Part shown: piece by piece, positions 9,922-20,952 of the stretch | Numbering within the stretch: the first letter of the stretch is position 1 | Layout of the letters: each line of letters starts with the position of its first letter | NCBI RefSeq assembly: GCF_014773485.1 | Contig: NZ_JACXBP010000002.1 | Coordinates: 434,001 to 498,000 of the forward strand | DNA: 64,000 nucleotides | Source of the DNA: Erwinia aphidicola | GTDB lineage: Bacteria > Pseudomonadota > Gammaproteobacteria > Enterobacterales > Enterobacteriaceae | Direction: 5' to 3' | Program-made: the position numbers and the translations under genes | The notes under the pieces: model-generated | What the model was told of the DNA's origin: nothing | Seen by the model: the letters and a program-made list of their open reading frames with translations, nothing else | Database searches by the model: none

Positions 9922-10635
9922 ATGCCCTCCCCTTATCGCTCACCGCTGCTTTCCCGTTTTGACTGGCTCGACCACGCGTTTCTGCCCGCCGGGGAGCGCC
10001 CGCCGCAGGGGACGCTCTACAATCAGCAGCGCCATAGCGCGCGCGTGATCCGCGATGTTGAGGCCCTGCCGGTCAAAAGCCAGGATGCGGACGGGTTAAT
10101 TGGCAGCGGGTCAAATCCGGTGGCGGTATATACCGCCGATTGCCTGCCGATCTTGCTGGCCGATACGCGCCAGCAGCAGGTGGCGGCGGTACACGGTGGG
10201 TTAAAAGGGGTGCTGAGCGGCGTGCTGATTAATGCGATACAGGCGTTATGCGCACGCGGGGCGACGCCGGATAGCCTGTATATTGCCATCGGCCCGGCGA
10301 TTGGGCCGTGCTGCTATGAGCTGGGGCAGGATGTGATGGCGTGCGCGCAGCAGGATGACCCGCAGCAGCTGGCCGGATTGCTGCCGTGGTCGGCGCAGGC
10401 GGTCAACAATCCGCTGGCGCAGCGCGCGCAGGCGCAGGGCACGACGGGGGGAGTGTGGTTCGATCTGCCGCTGCTGGCACAGCGCATTGCCCGGCGTGCG
10501 GGCGTGCCGCAGGCGCAGATTGAGCAGGCGGGGATTTGTACCTACTGCATGGCGGAGGAGAAAGCCAGCTACCGCCGCAACAGCCATTGCCAGCACGGGT
10601 ATGAGCAGCGCTTCTCGTGGATTGCGAAGCGGTGA
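9922..10635 (+). CDS. PgeF/YfiH family (laccase-domain) protein
   Basis: A 237-residue member of the peptidoglycan-editing/purine-nucleoside-phosphorylase-like family to which E. coli PgeF (YfiH) belongs. Family blocks are visible: YTADCLPILLADTR near 72 with the metal-site Cys, AVHGG near 91 with a metal-site His, AIGPAIGPCCYELGQDV near 120, and CTYCMAEEKASYRR near the C-terminus. A first His candidate lies in QQRHSARVI near 36. It departs from the usual form: the very common HAGWRG motif reads HGGLKG here. A ribosome-binding sequence (TTTGAGGAATT) supports the ATG at 9922. The genomic place is not that of E. coli yfiH (next to rluD/clpB), so this is probably a second paralogue. Its substrate is unknown. 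Confidence 0.78.
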   Translation: MPSPYRSPLLSRFDWLDHAFLPAGERPPQGTLYNQQRHSARVIRDVEALPVKSQDADGLIGSGSNPVAVYTADCLPILLADTRQQQVAAVHGGLKGVLSGVLINAIQALCARGATPDSLYIAIGPAIGPCCYELGQDVMACAQQDDPQQLAGLLPWSAQAVNNPLAQRAQAQGTTGGVWFDLPLLAQRIARRAGVPQAQIEQAGICTYCMAEEKASYRRNSHCQHGYEQRFSWIAKR

Positions 10636-10643
10636 TAACAGCG

Positions 10644-10752
10644 GGCGAGGCATGCCTCGCCACTACGGTGGTGCAGGGTTTTCGTAGGGGGCGGGCATGC
10701 CTCGCCACTACGGTGGTGCAAGGTTTTCGTAGGGGTCGGGCATGCCCGACCC
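10644..10752. repeat. Tandem 45-bp repeats with GC-rich palindromes
   Basis: Three copies of a CATGCC-centred palindrome occur at a 45-bp period (CATGCC at 10651, 10696 and 10741). The outer two are perfect: GGCGAGGCATGCCTCGCC (10644-10661) and GGGTCGGGCATGCCCGACCC (10733-10752). They are linked by near-identical spacers containing CACTACGGTGGTGCA. The block fills the gap between the convergent pgeF-like and rlmG genes and may act as a bidirectional terminator region, although it has no T-tracts. Confidence 0.85.
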
Positions 10753-10759
10753 GCATGAT

Positions 10760-11887
10760 TTACGGCATCTTCACCGAACGCAGCACCACAAATTTCTGGT
10801 TGCTGGCGACGGTCGTGCAGTTACCAAACAGCTTTTTCATTTTGTGGTAGTTATCGAGGTGGCGGTTGCCGACAATACGCAGCTCGCCGCCGTCCTGCAG
10901 GCAGCGGCGCGCATCGCGCAGCATCTGCCAGGCGATATGGTCGGTGACCGCGCTCTGCTGGTGGAACGGCGGGTTGCACAGCACCGCGTGCAGGCGATCG
11001 GACGGGAAGCCGGCCAGCGAGTTATTGACGCGAAACTCGCTGCGCGCCAGATCCTGCGGGCGGTTGGCTTCAATGTTCATGCGGCTGGAAGCCACCGCCA
11101 TATACGACTCATCGACGAAATGTACCTGTGCCAGCGGGTTCTGCTGCAGCGCCATCAGGCCAATCACCCCATTGCCGCAGCCGAGGTCAACAATCTCCCC
11201 TTCCAGATCGGACGGCAGATGCTGCAGGAAGAAGCGCGCGCCCACGTCCAGCCCGCCGCGCGAGAAGACGTTGGCGTGGTTGCCGATCTGATAGTCGGTG
11301 CCATCCAGCTGCCAGCGCGCAATCACGTCACTCTCTGCCAGTGCGGGCTTTGTGAAGGTGCCGTAAATCAGACGCGCTTTTTTCCACGCCAGCGAGGTGG
11401 TAGTCGGGCCAAGCACTTTTTCAAACAGCTGCAGGGTCGAGGTGTGGATGTCCTTCGCTTTACCGGCGGCGATAATCTGGGTCTGCGGGGTAACAACAGC
11501 GCGCAGCGCACGCAGCTGCTGCTCCAGTAATGCGAGGGTCTTTGGCACTTTCATCAGCACGCGGGCCGGAGCGGCCGGTAGCGCTGCCAGGCTGTCCAGC
11601 AGCTGCACATCGCCCTCATCCAGCCCGTTGAGCGCCAGGTTCTGCCGCGTCGCCTGCTGGTTCAGCCACGAATCACTGATGCTGTATACGCCCTCGCCCG
11701 CCAGCGCACAGCCCAGCGCGCCGAAGGTATCGTTAAAGATCAGCGTCGGGCCGTTAACCGGGGCATCATCAAGATGGCGCAGCAGATATTCGTCGGCCGC
11801 ATCCCAGGCCTGCAACGGGCTCTCTTCGCGCATTTGTGGAAATCGATGCAGCGTCAGCGTGCGGTTGCTCAGTTCAAGTTGGCTCAT
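10760..11887 (-). CDS. rlmG: 23S rRNA (guanine1835-N2)-methyltransferase
   Basis: SAM-dependent enzyme that makes m2G1835 in 23S rRNA; 375 residues against 378 in E. coli RlmG (YgjO). The N-terminal half is the degenerate methyltransferase-like domain ([18 protein letters not shown] near 46). The C-terminal half carries the active fold: SAM-binding [16 protein letters not shown] near 237 and the catalytic NPPFHQ motif near 311. The next gene, ygjP, is divergent across 82 bp, as in E. coli. The 3' end faces the repeat block at 10644-10752. Confidence 0.95.
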   Translation of the reverse strand: MSQLELSNRTLTLHRFPQMREESPLQAWDAADEYLLRHLDDAPVNGPTLIFNDTFGALGCALAGEGVYSISDSWLNQQATRQNLALNGLDEGDVQLLDSLAALPAAPARVLMKVPKTLALLEQQLRALRAVVTPQTQIIAAGKAKDIHTSTLQLFEKVLGPTTTSLAWKKARLIYGTFTKPALAESDVIARWQLDGTDYQIGNHANVFSRGGLDVGARFFLQHLPSDLEGEIVDLGCGNGVIGLMALQQNPLAQVHFVDESYMAVASSRMNIEANRPQDLARSEFRVNNSLAGFPSDRLHAVLCNPPFHQQSAVTDHIAWQMLRDARRCLQDGGELRIVGNRHLDNYHKMKKLFGNCTTVASNQKFVVLRSVKMP

Positions 11888-11969
11888 GGGATCACCTTAG
11901 TGGTAAAATTTCCGCGTTTTATCCCCTAAAACGGGCGCGCAGTAAACGTTTTTCTTTAATGGAGTTCGC

Positions 11970-12473
11970 ATGTCGTCACTGATTTACCTGCAAGGTTACC
12001 CTGAATCACTGCTGTCACAGGTGCGCACGCTGATCGAACAGCAGCGTCTGGGCGAGGTGATCAACCAGCGTTATCCCTCCACGCACGGCATCACCAGCGA
12101 TAAAGCGCTGTATGATTACGCGCTGGATTTAAAGAATCAGTCGCTGCGCAATGCCCCGCCGTTAAATAAAGTGCTGTACGACAGCAAGATCAAAGTGATG
12201 AAGCACGCCCTGGGGCTGCATACCGCTATTTCCCGCGTGCAGGGTGGCAAGCTAAAGGCCAAGGCGGAGATCCGCGTGGCGACCATTTTCAAACAGGCGC
12301 CGGAAGCGTTCCTGCGTATGATTGTGGTACACGAGCTGGCGCACATCAAAGAGAAGGATCACAACAAAGCGTTTTATCAGCTCTGCTGCCATATGGAGCC
12401 GCATTATCATCAGCTGGAGTTTGATACGCGGCTGTGGTTAACGGCGCAGGCGCTGGAGGGGCGCGAGAGTTAA
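11970..12473 (+). CDS. ygjP: Putative zinc-dependent hydrolase YgjP
   Basis: A 167-residue protein of the YgjP/WLM-like metallopeptidase family. The zinc motif HELAHIKEKDH (HExxH followed by a further His six residues later) is near residue 121, in the context VVHELAHIKEKDHNKAFYQL. No signal peptide is seen, so it is cytoplasmic. Its substrate is not known. Gene order rlmG-ygjP is conserved with E. coli, where ygjQ and ygjR follow; here ygjQ is replaced by a LuxR-type gene and a ClC gene. Confidence 0.9.
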   Translation: MSSLIYLQGYPESLLSQVRTLIEQQRLGEVINQRYPSTHGITSDKALYDYALDLKNQSLRNAPPLNKVLYDSKIKVMKHALGLHTAISRVQGGKLKAKAEIRVATIFKQAPEAFLRMIVVHELAHIKEKDHNKAFYQLCCHMEPHYHQLEFDTRLWLTAQALEGRES

Positions 12474-12586
12474 TTTAAGTCGTCATCTCGTCAGAATAAT
12501 CCTACGGAAACAGAGGATTGCACTGATAGACAATAAATGGGGCCAGGAGTGTAATGAGATTATTCTAATTACACGGTCACCTGATT

Positions 12587-13195
12587 ATGTCCCATATCGC
12601 CATACTTGATAGCGACGCATTTTGTATTAAAGGCGTTGAGGAATATTTTAAACTCAGCGAGATCCCAACAGTCGGCTGTTCTTCGCTGATCCAACTGGAA
12701 AATATCCTACAGAAAAATAGGATTAAGGTTGTCATTAGCGAGCTCATGACGGATAGCAATAATCTGTTCGCCTGCATTGATTTCTATAAGAATTTTCAGC
12801 ACCGCTGGCCTACCATCAAGCTGGTTATTTTTACCCGCCTGCGCGATCCGGCACTGATTGCTTACGTGCGTAAAATTCTGCCGCGCTGCGAGCTGGCATT
12901 TAAATATGAAAGCGCTATTGCCCTGTCGCTCTGTATTACACCCTCAAGGTTGCATCAGCAAACCGTAGAAGAGGAGCTGGCCTGTTATCAGAAGGATATT
13001 TTAACCGCGCGTGAGTTTTATCTGCTGCGCTTCCTGTCGGAAGGGAAATGCCATAAGGATATTTCGCGCCGCTTGCCGCTGAGCATTAAAACCATTAGCT
13101 ACTATAAATTAAAAATTATGGAAAAGCTGAAATGCAAAAACATGGCCGACTTCCAGAAAAGAATGAATGACTTTGGGGTTTACTATTATCAGTAA
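12587..13195 (+). CDS. Orphan LuxR-type transcriptional regulator
   Basis: A 202-residue protein with a C-terminal LuxR helix-turn-helix (ILTAREFYLLRFLSEGKCHK near 147, then DISRRLPLSIKTISYYKLKI). The N-terminal 120 residues resemble a receiver fold (HIAILDSDAFCIKGVEEYF, VVISELMTDS) but the phospho-acceptor Asp position reads Glu, so phosphorylation is unlikely. No sensor kinase is nearby. It is similar in length and layout to the 202-residue regulator at 35364-35972 and recalls RcsA/BglJ-type regulators without matching either. An intrinsic terminator follows directly. Its target is unknown. Confidence 0.85.
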   Translation: MSHIAILDSDAFCIKGVEEYFKLSEIPTVGCSSLIQLENILQKNRIKVVISELMTDSNNLFACIDFYKNFQHRWPTIKLVIFTRLRDPALIAYVRKILPRCELAFKYESAIALSLCITPSRLHQQTVEEELACYQKDILTAREFYLLRFLSEGKCHKDISRRLPLSIKTISYYKLKIMEKLKCKNMADFQKRMNDFGVYYYQ

Positions 13196-13230
13196 CCTTT
13201 GTCAGCTTCACCAGCCGCTGTCAGACGCTG

Positions 13231-13265
13231 AGCGCCCCACGCAAAGGGGCGCTCTCTGTTTTTTT
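13231..13265 (+). terminator. Intrinsic terminator of the LuxR-type gene
   Basis: AGCGCCCC-ACGCAAA-GGGGCGCT (8-bp perfect stem, 13231-13253) is followed by CTCTG and seven T residues. It lies 36 bp after the stop codon of the LuxR-type gene and abuts the end of the convergent ClC gene. Confidence 0.88.
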
Positions 13266-13270
13266 CAGCC

Positions 13271-14962
13271 TCAGATAAAGTCTTTTGCCTGCTGGATCAG
13301 GCTGGTTTTAGTCAGCGCGCCGAGAAACTTCTTCTCTACCGGGTTATTCAGCACCGGCAGGCGCTCCAGCGTCACCTGGGCGAAAGCTTCCCATCCCTCT
13401 TTGATGGTCTGATTTTCATAGATATAGGGGAAGCTGCTGTCCATCACGCAGCTCACCGGGGAGGTCAGGGTAATCTCTTTATCCAGCACTTTATGCGAGA
13501 TGTCATGGATCGACACGGCGCCAAGGAACTTCCCCTCCTCGCTGACCACATAAACAAAACGCTCGCGCTTCAGGGAGCTGACCGCCAGCGCTTTGCCCAC
13601 TGAGGCCTCCGGCGTCAGCGCCGCACCGGAAATAATAAACTGCGAAATGATGCCGTTATCAAAGTTGAACTTGGCGTCAGAGCGGCTGAAGTGGTTGTTC
13701 ATCACCGGATAGGTGCTGGTGGAATGCAGGCGGTAAACCGTCATCGAGGCCAGCACGCAGGCGATCATCGCCGGAAACAGCAGGCTGCTGTTGAGCGTCA
13801 TCTCCAGCACCATCAGCATCGCCATCAGCGGAGCCTGACTGACCGAGGCCAGCACCGCGCCCATACCCACGGCGGCGAACACTTCGGCATTACCGATGGG
13901 TAGCCCGGCAGCGGCGGCCACCAGCGCCACCGCCTCCCCCATCAGAGCACCAATCAGCAGCGCCGGGGTAAACAGGCCGCCCACCGCGCTGGAACCCACC
14001 GAGATCGCCGTCGCCAGCATCTTCAGCAGCAGCAGCGCCAGCAGCATCGGCAGCAGGAAATCCCCGGCCATAATGCGTACGATCACTTCGTAACCATTGC
14101 CGAGGATCTGGGTGCTGCCAATCGCCAGTACACCGACCAGCACGCCGCCGATACCGAGGCGCAGCGGCAGGCTTTTCAGCGGCGCGAACAGCCGCTTGCT
14201 CTGACCAATCAGCCCGATCATTGCCCAGCCAAGCAGCCCGGCCAGCAGCCCGATAAGCACCGTCAGGGCGATACTGCCTGCAGAGAGGTCAAACTGGCTG
14301 TGGGAGAAGGGATAGATGGCGGAGCGAAAGCCCAGCGACCACATGGTTAGCACCGCGACGCCGGCGGCGATGATTAGCGGGATCAGCCGCTGCATCGAGG
14401 AGATGCCAAAAGCGATCTCGGCGACGAAGATCGCCGAAGCCAGCGGTGCGTGATACACCGACGCCAGCCCGGCCGCGGCGGCCATCGCCACCACATCGCT
14501 GTTTTTCAGCGGCAGGGAGCGGAACAGCCAGCGCCCCATCAGGCTGCCGCTCAGCGCAGAGAGCTGCACCATCGGCCCTTCGCGCCCGATGGACGCACCG
14601 CTGCTGATACTCGCCAGCGAGGAGAGCCCGCGAAACAGCGAGGTTTTCGTCGGCACCGCATCGAGCCGGGCGTTGATCACTTCCAGATAGTCGGTGCGCA
14701 CCGTCTCTTTCTGCTCGATGGCGGCGGCGTAGCGCAGGAAAAATCCGGCGACCAGCCCGCCCGCGCCAATAATCAGCGGCCAGCAGTACCAGAGGTAGGC
14801 GCGCATTGACTGCGTGATATCACCGGCGCCGCCAAAAATCAGGGTATCCACCAGGGCGATGGCTTCACGAAAGAGCAGCGTCACCAGCGTGGCGACCAGC
14901 CCGACGGGTATGGCGACCAGAATGCTGGTCCAGTTAAGTGCGTGCCTGCTGCTGATACTCAT
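13271..14962 (-). CDS. ClC-family chloride channel/transporter with CBS domains
   Basis: A 563-residue inner-membrane anion transporter. ClC signature motifs are GREGPMVQ near residue 126, with the gating Glu, and GGLFTPALLIGALMGE near 330. The first selectivity motif GSGIP is not conserved in its usual form. Hydrophobic segments cover residues 12 to about 420. The last 140 residues form a cytoplasmic CBS pair (SVGKALAVSSLKRERFVYVV, later IKEGWEAFAQVTLERLPVLN), which suggests nucleotide regulation. E. coli ClcA and ClcB lack such a tail, so I assign no symbol. The gene replaces part of the E. coli ygjP-ygjR interval. Confidence 0.92.
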   Translation of the reverse strand: MSISSRHALNWTSILVAIPVGLVATLVTLLFREAIALVDTLIFGGAGDITQSMRAYLWYCWPLIIGAGGLVAGFFLRYAAAIEQKETVRTDYLEVINARLDAVPTKTSLFRGLSSLASISSGASIGREGPMVQLSALSGSLMGRWLFRSLPLKNSDVVAMAAAAGLASVYHAPLASAIFVAEIAFGISSMQRLIPLIIAAGVAVLTMWSLGFRSAIYPFSHSQFDLSAGSIALTVLIGLLAGLLGWAMIGLIGQSKRLFAPLKSLPLRLGIGGVLVGVLAIGSTQILGNGYEVIVRIMAGDFLLPMLLALLLLKMLATAISVGSSAVGGLFTPALLIGALMGEAVALVAAAAGLPIGNAEVFAAVGMGAVLASVSQAPLMAMLMVLEMTLNSSLLFPAMIACVLASMTVYRLHSTSTYPVMNNHFSRSDAKFNFDNGIISQFIISGAALTPEASVGKALAVSSLKRERFVYVVSEEGKFLGAVSIHDISHKVLDKEITLTSPVSCVMDSSFPYIYENQTIKEGWEAFAQVTLERLPVLNNPVEKKFLGALTKTSLIQQAKDFI

Positions 14963-15095
14963 CGGGTTCCCTCAGGATGATTTCCTGTATGGTGCGAGAG
15001 GTGAGCTGAAAAATCAAATCACGCCTTTTTGTCATTGCCTCACTTTACACAAATGGTAATCTGCCTTTTCGTTCACCCAGCCGCACAGGAACACT

Positions 15096-16091
<996 letters not shown>

Positions 16092-16152
16092 ATATTTCTA
16101 AATATTACTGAAGAATGTTGACCTGGCTGCGCGCGCAGCCTATCTTTTGCCA

Positions 16153-16272
16153 GGCAAAGGGGAGTAACTTCTTCGCCAGTTAATCGTCAATACGACATCC
16201 ACACGATGTCCGGTTACTGGGGCAACCAAATTTTGGTTGTAAGTGAGACCTTGCCGGAAGGCGAGGTTTGCT
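16153..16272 (+). ncRNA. yybP-ykoY manganese riboswitch (alx leader, PRE)
   Basis: The 250-bp leader before alx carries the conserved yybP-ykoY blocks: CAAAGGGGAGTAACTTCTTC at 16155, a variable hairpin (ACGACATCC...GATGTCCGG), GGGGCAACC near 16219, and GTGAGACCTTGCCGGAAGGCGAGG near 16244. These match my memory of the E. coli alx pH-responsive element, which binds Mn2+ and senses alkaline pH to raise alx expression. The 3' boundary is approximate; about 70 bp of expression-platform sequence follows before the alx ribosome-binding site. Confidence 0.9.
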
Positions 16273-16341
16273 TACAGCGACAATAATAATGTGGCTGGCG
16301 TCTTCCGACGTTGGCCATTTTTGTTATTGGGGCAAGAAAAA

Positions 16342-17307
16342 ATGAATACTGTCGGCACACCGTTACTCTGGGGCAGCTTCGCTGTCGTTGTCGTAATTAT
16401 GCTGGCGATTGACCTGCTGCTGCAGGGCCGTCGCGGCTCACACACCATGACCATGAAGCAGGCTGCGGCCTGGTCACTGGTCTGGGTGACCCTTTCGCTG
16501 CTGTTTAACGCTGCCTTCTGGTGGTATCTCACCGGCACTGCCGGGCGCGAGGTGGCCGATACCCAGGCGCTGGCGTTCCTCACCGGCTATCTGATTGAAA
16601 AAGCGCTGGCGGTGGATAACGTCTTCGTCTGGCTGATGCTGTTCAGCTACTTTGCCGTGCCTGCGGCGCTGCAGCGCCGGGTGCTGATCTACGGCGTGTT
16701 GGGCGCTATCGTGCTGCGTACCATCATGATTTTCGCCGGGAGCTGGCTGGTCACGCAGTTCAGCTGGCTGCTCTATATCTTCGGCGCGTTCCTGCTGTTC
16801 ACCGGGATTAAAATGGCGCTGGCGAAGGAAGATGACAGCGCGATTGGCGATAAGCCGCTGGTGCGCTGGCTGCGCGGCCACCTGCGCATGACTGATAAGA
16901 TCGAAGGCGAGAAGTTCTTCGTGCGTCAGAACGGCCTGCTGTATGCCACCCCGCTGCTGCTGGTGCTGATTATGGTCGAGCTGAGCGATGTGATTTTCGC
17001 GGTCGACAGTATTCCGGCGATCTTCGCCGTCACCACTGACCCGTTTATCGTGCTGACCTCTAACCTGTTCGCCATCCTCGGCCTGCGTGCGATGTACTTC
17101 CTGCTGGCGAACGTCGCGGAGCGCTTCAGCATGCTGAAATATGGCCTGTCGGTGATTCTGGTGTTTATCGGCGTGAAGATGCTGATTGTCGATTTCTTCC
17201 ATATCCCGATTGCGATTTCGCTGGGGATTGTTGGCGGCATCCTGGCGCTGACGCTGGTGATTAACGCGGTGGTCAATTACCGTAACGACCGTAAGTCCGT
17301 TCACTAA
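16342..17307 (+). CDS. alx: Alx, TerC-family membrane protein (manganese export)
   Basis: Inner-membrane protein of 321 residues, the length of E. coli Alx, implicated there in Mn2+ efflux and alkaline-pH response. About nine hydrophobic segments are visible. TerC-type acidic motifs lie in membrane segments: [20 protein letters not shown] near 88 and [20 protein letters not shown] near 215. I chose the ATG at 16342 because it gives the family length and the N-terminus [11 protein letters not shown]; an in-frame codon 99 bp upstream lies within the riboswitch region. Expression is likely controlled by the upstream riboswitch. A hairpin terminator lies just after the stop. Confidence 0.95.
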   Translation: MNTVGTPLLWGSFAVVVVIMLAIDLLLQGRRGSHTMTMKQAAAWSLVWVTLSLLFNAAFWWYLTGTAGREVADTQALAFLTGYLIEKALAVDNVFVWLMLFSYFAVPAALQRRVLIYGVLGAIVLRTIMIFAGSWLVTQFSWLLYIFGAFLLFTGIKMALAKEDDSAIGDKPLVRWLRGHLRMTDKIEGEKFFVRQNGLLYATPLLLVLIMVELSDVIFAVDSIPAIFAVTTDPFIVLTSNLFAILGLRAMYFLLANVAERFSMLKYGLSVILVFIGVKMLIVDFFHIPIAISLGIVGGILALTLVINAVVNYRNDRKSVH

Positions 17308-17314
17308 TCTGCAT

Positions 17315-17340
17315 AAAAAAGGTGGCCGCAGAGGCCACCC
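17315..17340. terminator. Bidirectional terminator between alx and yjeI
   Basis: GGTGGCC (17321-17327) pairs with GGCCACC (17333-17339). On the minus strand the stem is followed by six T residues (17315-17320), serving yjeI; on the plus strand the following tract (CTTATT) is weaker. Confidence 0.75.
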
Positions 17341-17375
17341 TTATTCAAGGCACATCACCGCTTAAATCAGCGATT

Positions 17376-17720
17376 TCACGGGCACTTGTAAACCTGGCCG
17401 CTCATTTTACTGTCCAGCGGTGCGAAGCTGGACCAGATGTTCTGGGTTGGGCTGGTGGCACCATAAATGACGTTGCCGCCCATCTCGGCCGCACGGTTAC
17501 GCAGGTCGTTGGCCGCGCCGCGCAGTGAGCTGCCTTCACCGCCTGCACCTGAGAACCAGTTGCTTTGCGCGCCGGTCACGTTGCCCAGCAGCTGGCAGCT
17601 GCTGGCCGGTTGCTGATCGGTAAAGGTGACGCGCTCGCCCGCAGAACTCAGGGTGTTAGAGGTACTACAGCCTGCCAGCAGCAGGGCCGCCACAGAGAGT
17701 CCCAGCAAGTTAATCCGCAT
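17376..17720 (-). CDS. yjeI: YjeI, DUF4156 lipoprotein
   Basis: Small outer- or inner-membrane lipoprotein of unknown role, about 114 residues. It begins with a lipoprotein signal peptide (INLLGLSVAALLLAGC), with the lipidated Cys near residue 18. The DUF4156 core follows: QLLGNVTGAQSNWF, GSSLRGAANDLRNRAAEMGG, NVIYGATSP and a C-terminal GQVYKC. I prefer the ATG at 17720 because a GGGGA ribosome-binding site precedes it; an ATG four codons earlier (17732) is the alternative. Its position downstream of groL matches E. coli. Confidence 0.9.
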   Translation of the reverse strand: MRINLLGLSVAALLLAGCSTSNTLSSAGERVTFTDQQPASSCQLLGNVTGAQSNWFSGAGGEGSSLRGAANDLRNRAAEMGGNVIYGATSPTQNIWSSFAPLDSKMSGQVYKCP

Positions 17721-17840
17721 TTTAATCCCCATTTATTATCATCAGATTCAGGCCAGAGCATCATCTATCCTTGCCCTGGAACCCGCAAAAAATTCATCAG
17801 GTTAGATCGTGTGCTAATGACTTTACTATTTTCCCCCCAA

Positions 17841-17875
17841 AAAGAAAAACCCCCTGTCAAAGACAGAGGGTTTTT
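17841..17875 (-). terminator. Intrinsic terminator of groSL
   Basis: On the minus strand AAAAACCCTCTGTC-TTT-GACAGGGGG is followed by a T-rich tract (TTTTTCTTT). It lies about 20 bp after the groL stop. The A tract on the other side could allow function in both directions. Confidence 0.88.
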
Positions 17876-17895
17876 ACTCACGCGAGGTGGGGGAA

Positions 17896-19548
<1,653 letters not shown>

Positions 19549-19602
19549 TTATTCCTTAAATTCGTTACGTTCAGTGACTGAAGTGAAATGAATGGGCGAG
19601 AA

Positions 19603-19896
19603 TTACCCTTCAACAATCGCCAGAATGTCGTTTTCTGAGATGATCAGAACTTCTTCGTTGTCGATTTTTTCAGTTTTTGCGCCGTAGCCTTCGCTGAAGA
19701 TCACGACATCACCCACTTTCACGTCCAACGGCTTCACGTCACCGTTTTCCAGGATGCGGCCGTTACCGACAGCCAGCACTTCGCCACGGGTCGATTTGCC
19801 CGCCGCGGAACCAGTCAGCACGATGCCGCCAGCAGATTTGGATTCAACTTCTTTACGCTTGACGATAACACGATCGTGCAATGGACGAATTTTCAT
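19603..19896 (-). CDS. groS: Co-chaperonin GroES
   Basis: A 97-residue co-chaperonin that caps GroEL as a heptamer. Recognised by [20 protein letters not shown] at the N-terminus, the mobile loop [12 protein letters not shown] near 21 to 32 and the C-terminal [20 protein letters not shown] chose the ATG at 19896, preceded by AAAGGAGAGC; the reading frame stays open upstream but that part does not match the family. groL follows after 60 bp. Confidence 0.99.
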   Translation of the reverse strand: MKIRPLHDRVIVKRKEVESKSAGGIVLTGSAAGKSTRGEVLAVGNGRILENGDVKPLDVKVGDVVIFSEGYGAKTEKIDNEEVLIISENDILAIVEG

Positions 19897-19972
19897 TGTT
19901 AGCTCTCCTTTGAGAAGTCCAATCATTTTGGGATGAAAGCCGTGCTGCTTTGGCATCGGCCTCGTGACGGAA

Positions 19973-20002
19973 GAGATAAGGCCGGGTAGCACCCCTTTCA
20001 AG
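19973..20002 (-). promoter_or_regulatory. Sigma-32 (heat-shock) promoter of groSL
   Basis: On the minus strand CTTGAAA (19996-20002) matches the sigma-32 -35 element, followed after 14 bp by CCTTATCTC (19973-19981), a variant of the CCCCATNT -10. The layout matches the E. coli groE heat-shock promoter and places the start about 70 bp upstream of groS. Confidence 0.75.
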
Positions 20003-20070
20003 GGCAGGAGGTATTTTTTTTTGCTAACTGCTTCGTTCGGCGTTTTTTTGCGCAACTGGTCGCCCAGTGC

Positions 20071-20103
20071 AAAAAAAACGGCGCAGTCCTTAAGGCTGCG
20101 CCG
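20071..20103 (-). terminator. Intrinsic terminator of fxsA
   Basis: CGGCGCAG (20079-20086) pairs with CTGCGCCG (20096-20103); reading leftward the stem is followed by eight T residues (20071-20078). It lies about 20 bp after the fxsA stop and separates it from the groE promoter. Confidence 0.9.
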
Positions 20104-20124
20104 CTAGCGAATTTATTGGGAAAA

Positions 20125-20586
20125 TCAATGACGATCGTGGCGATCGTCATGCTCAATCAGATGAGACTCTTTGCGTTCGTATTCACCGTCGACGGTAAAC
20201 CCGCTGTCCGGCCCGGCGCCATTGCCACGCCACATTTTAAGATGCGGCATCAGCTTCAGCGTCAGGTGCTTCTGCACCGGCGGTAACAGCAGCAGCAGGC
20301 CGAGGAAATCGGTGAAGAACCCCGGCAGCAGCAGCAGAAAGCCCGCCAGCACCAGCGAAACGCTCTTGATCATCTCCGCCGCCGGGCTTTCGCCCGCATT
20401 CAGCTTCTGCTGCATCAGCATAAAGTTTTTCATCCCCTGGTTTTTCACCAGCGAGATCCCGATGCAGGAGGTGAAGATCACCAGCAGCATGGTCAGTAAA
20501 ACGCCCATCACGTGGGCCACCTGGATGAAGAGAGAGATCTCGATCCACACCAGGGCAAAAATCACTAAGAACGGTAACCAGCGCAC
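20125..20586 (-). CDS. fxsA: FxsA membrane protein
   Basis: Inner-membrane protein of 153 residues (E. coli FxsA 158). In E. coli, overproduction suppresses exclusion of phage T7 by plasmid F. Hydrophobic segments are RWLPFLVIFALVWIEISLFI, VMGVLLTMLLVIFTSCIGIS and LLLLPGFFTDFLGLLLLLPP, followed by a polar tail rich in His, Asp and Arg (HLIEHDDRHDRH). I chose a GTG start at 20586: it follows an ACAGGAGAAT ribosome-binding site and aligns with the E. coli N-terminus (MRWLPF). It is divergent from aspA across about 366 bp and upstream of groSL, as in E. coli. Confidence 0.93.
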   Translation of the reverse strand: MRWLPFLVIFALVWIEISLFIQVAHVMGVLLTMLLVIFTSCIGISLVKNQGMKNFMLMQQKLNAGESPAAEMIKSVSLVLAGFLLLLPGFFTDFLGLLLLLPPVQKHLTLKLMPHLKMWRGNGAGPDSGFTVDGEYERKESHLIEHDDRHDRH

Positions 20587-20725
20587 CGTATTCTCCTGTA
20601 TCAGTGGCCGCCCCACTGTGTTGCGGCGGCAGAAAATGGCGGTCTTCGCGACCGATAGTATAGAAGATGGGAGCGGCAACCCCGTTTTTCAACTGGAAAT
20701 GCCGAAATTCACCCGCCCCTTTCAA

Positions 20726-20741
20726 AGTGACCAGGATCACA
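20726..20741. promoter_or_regulatory. CRP-binding-site-like sequence in the fxsA-aspA gap
   Basis: AGTGACCAGGATCACA contains the symmetrical GTGA-N6-TCAC core of CRP sites. It lies in the 366-bp divergent gap, about 210 bp upstream of aspA, whose E. coli orthologue is known to be CRP-activated. A weaker GTGA-N6-TTCA sequence follows near 20775. No clear FNR site was found by eye. Confidence 0.55.
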
Positions 20742-20952
20742 TATCATTGAAACTGTTTGATATGGCAAGCGGTTTAAGTGATCTGGATTCAGGCTTTTGC
20801 AACATAGCAGAATATGATCGTGCTCAGCCCAGCGCAAACGGATAAGATCCCGCGGCGGGCTGTCCACGGCCCGATAATCACTGGATGCCAGCCACGGAGC
20901 AGGCACTTAAATTGTGATGATTTACCCGGTAATCCCCTAAAAGAAGGTTCAC

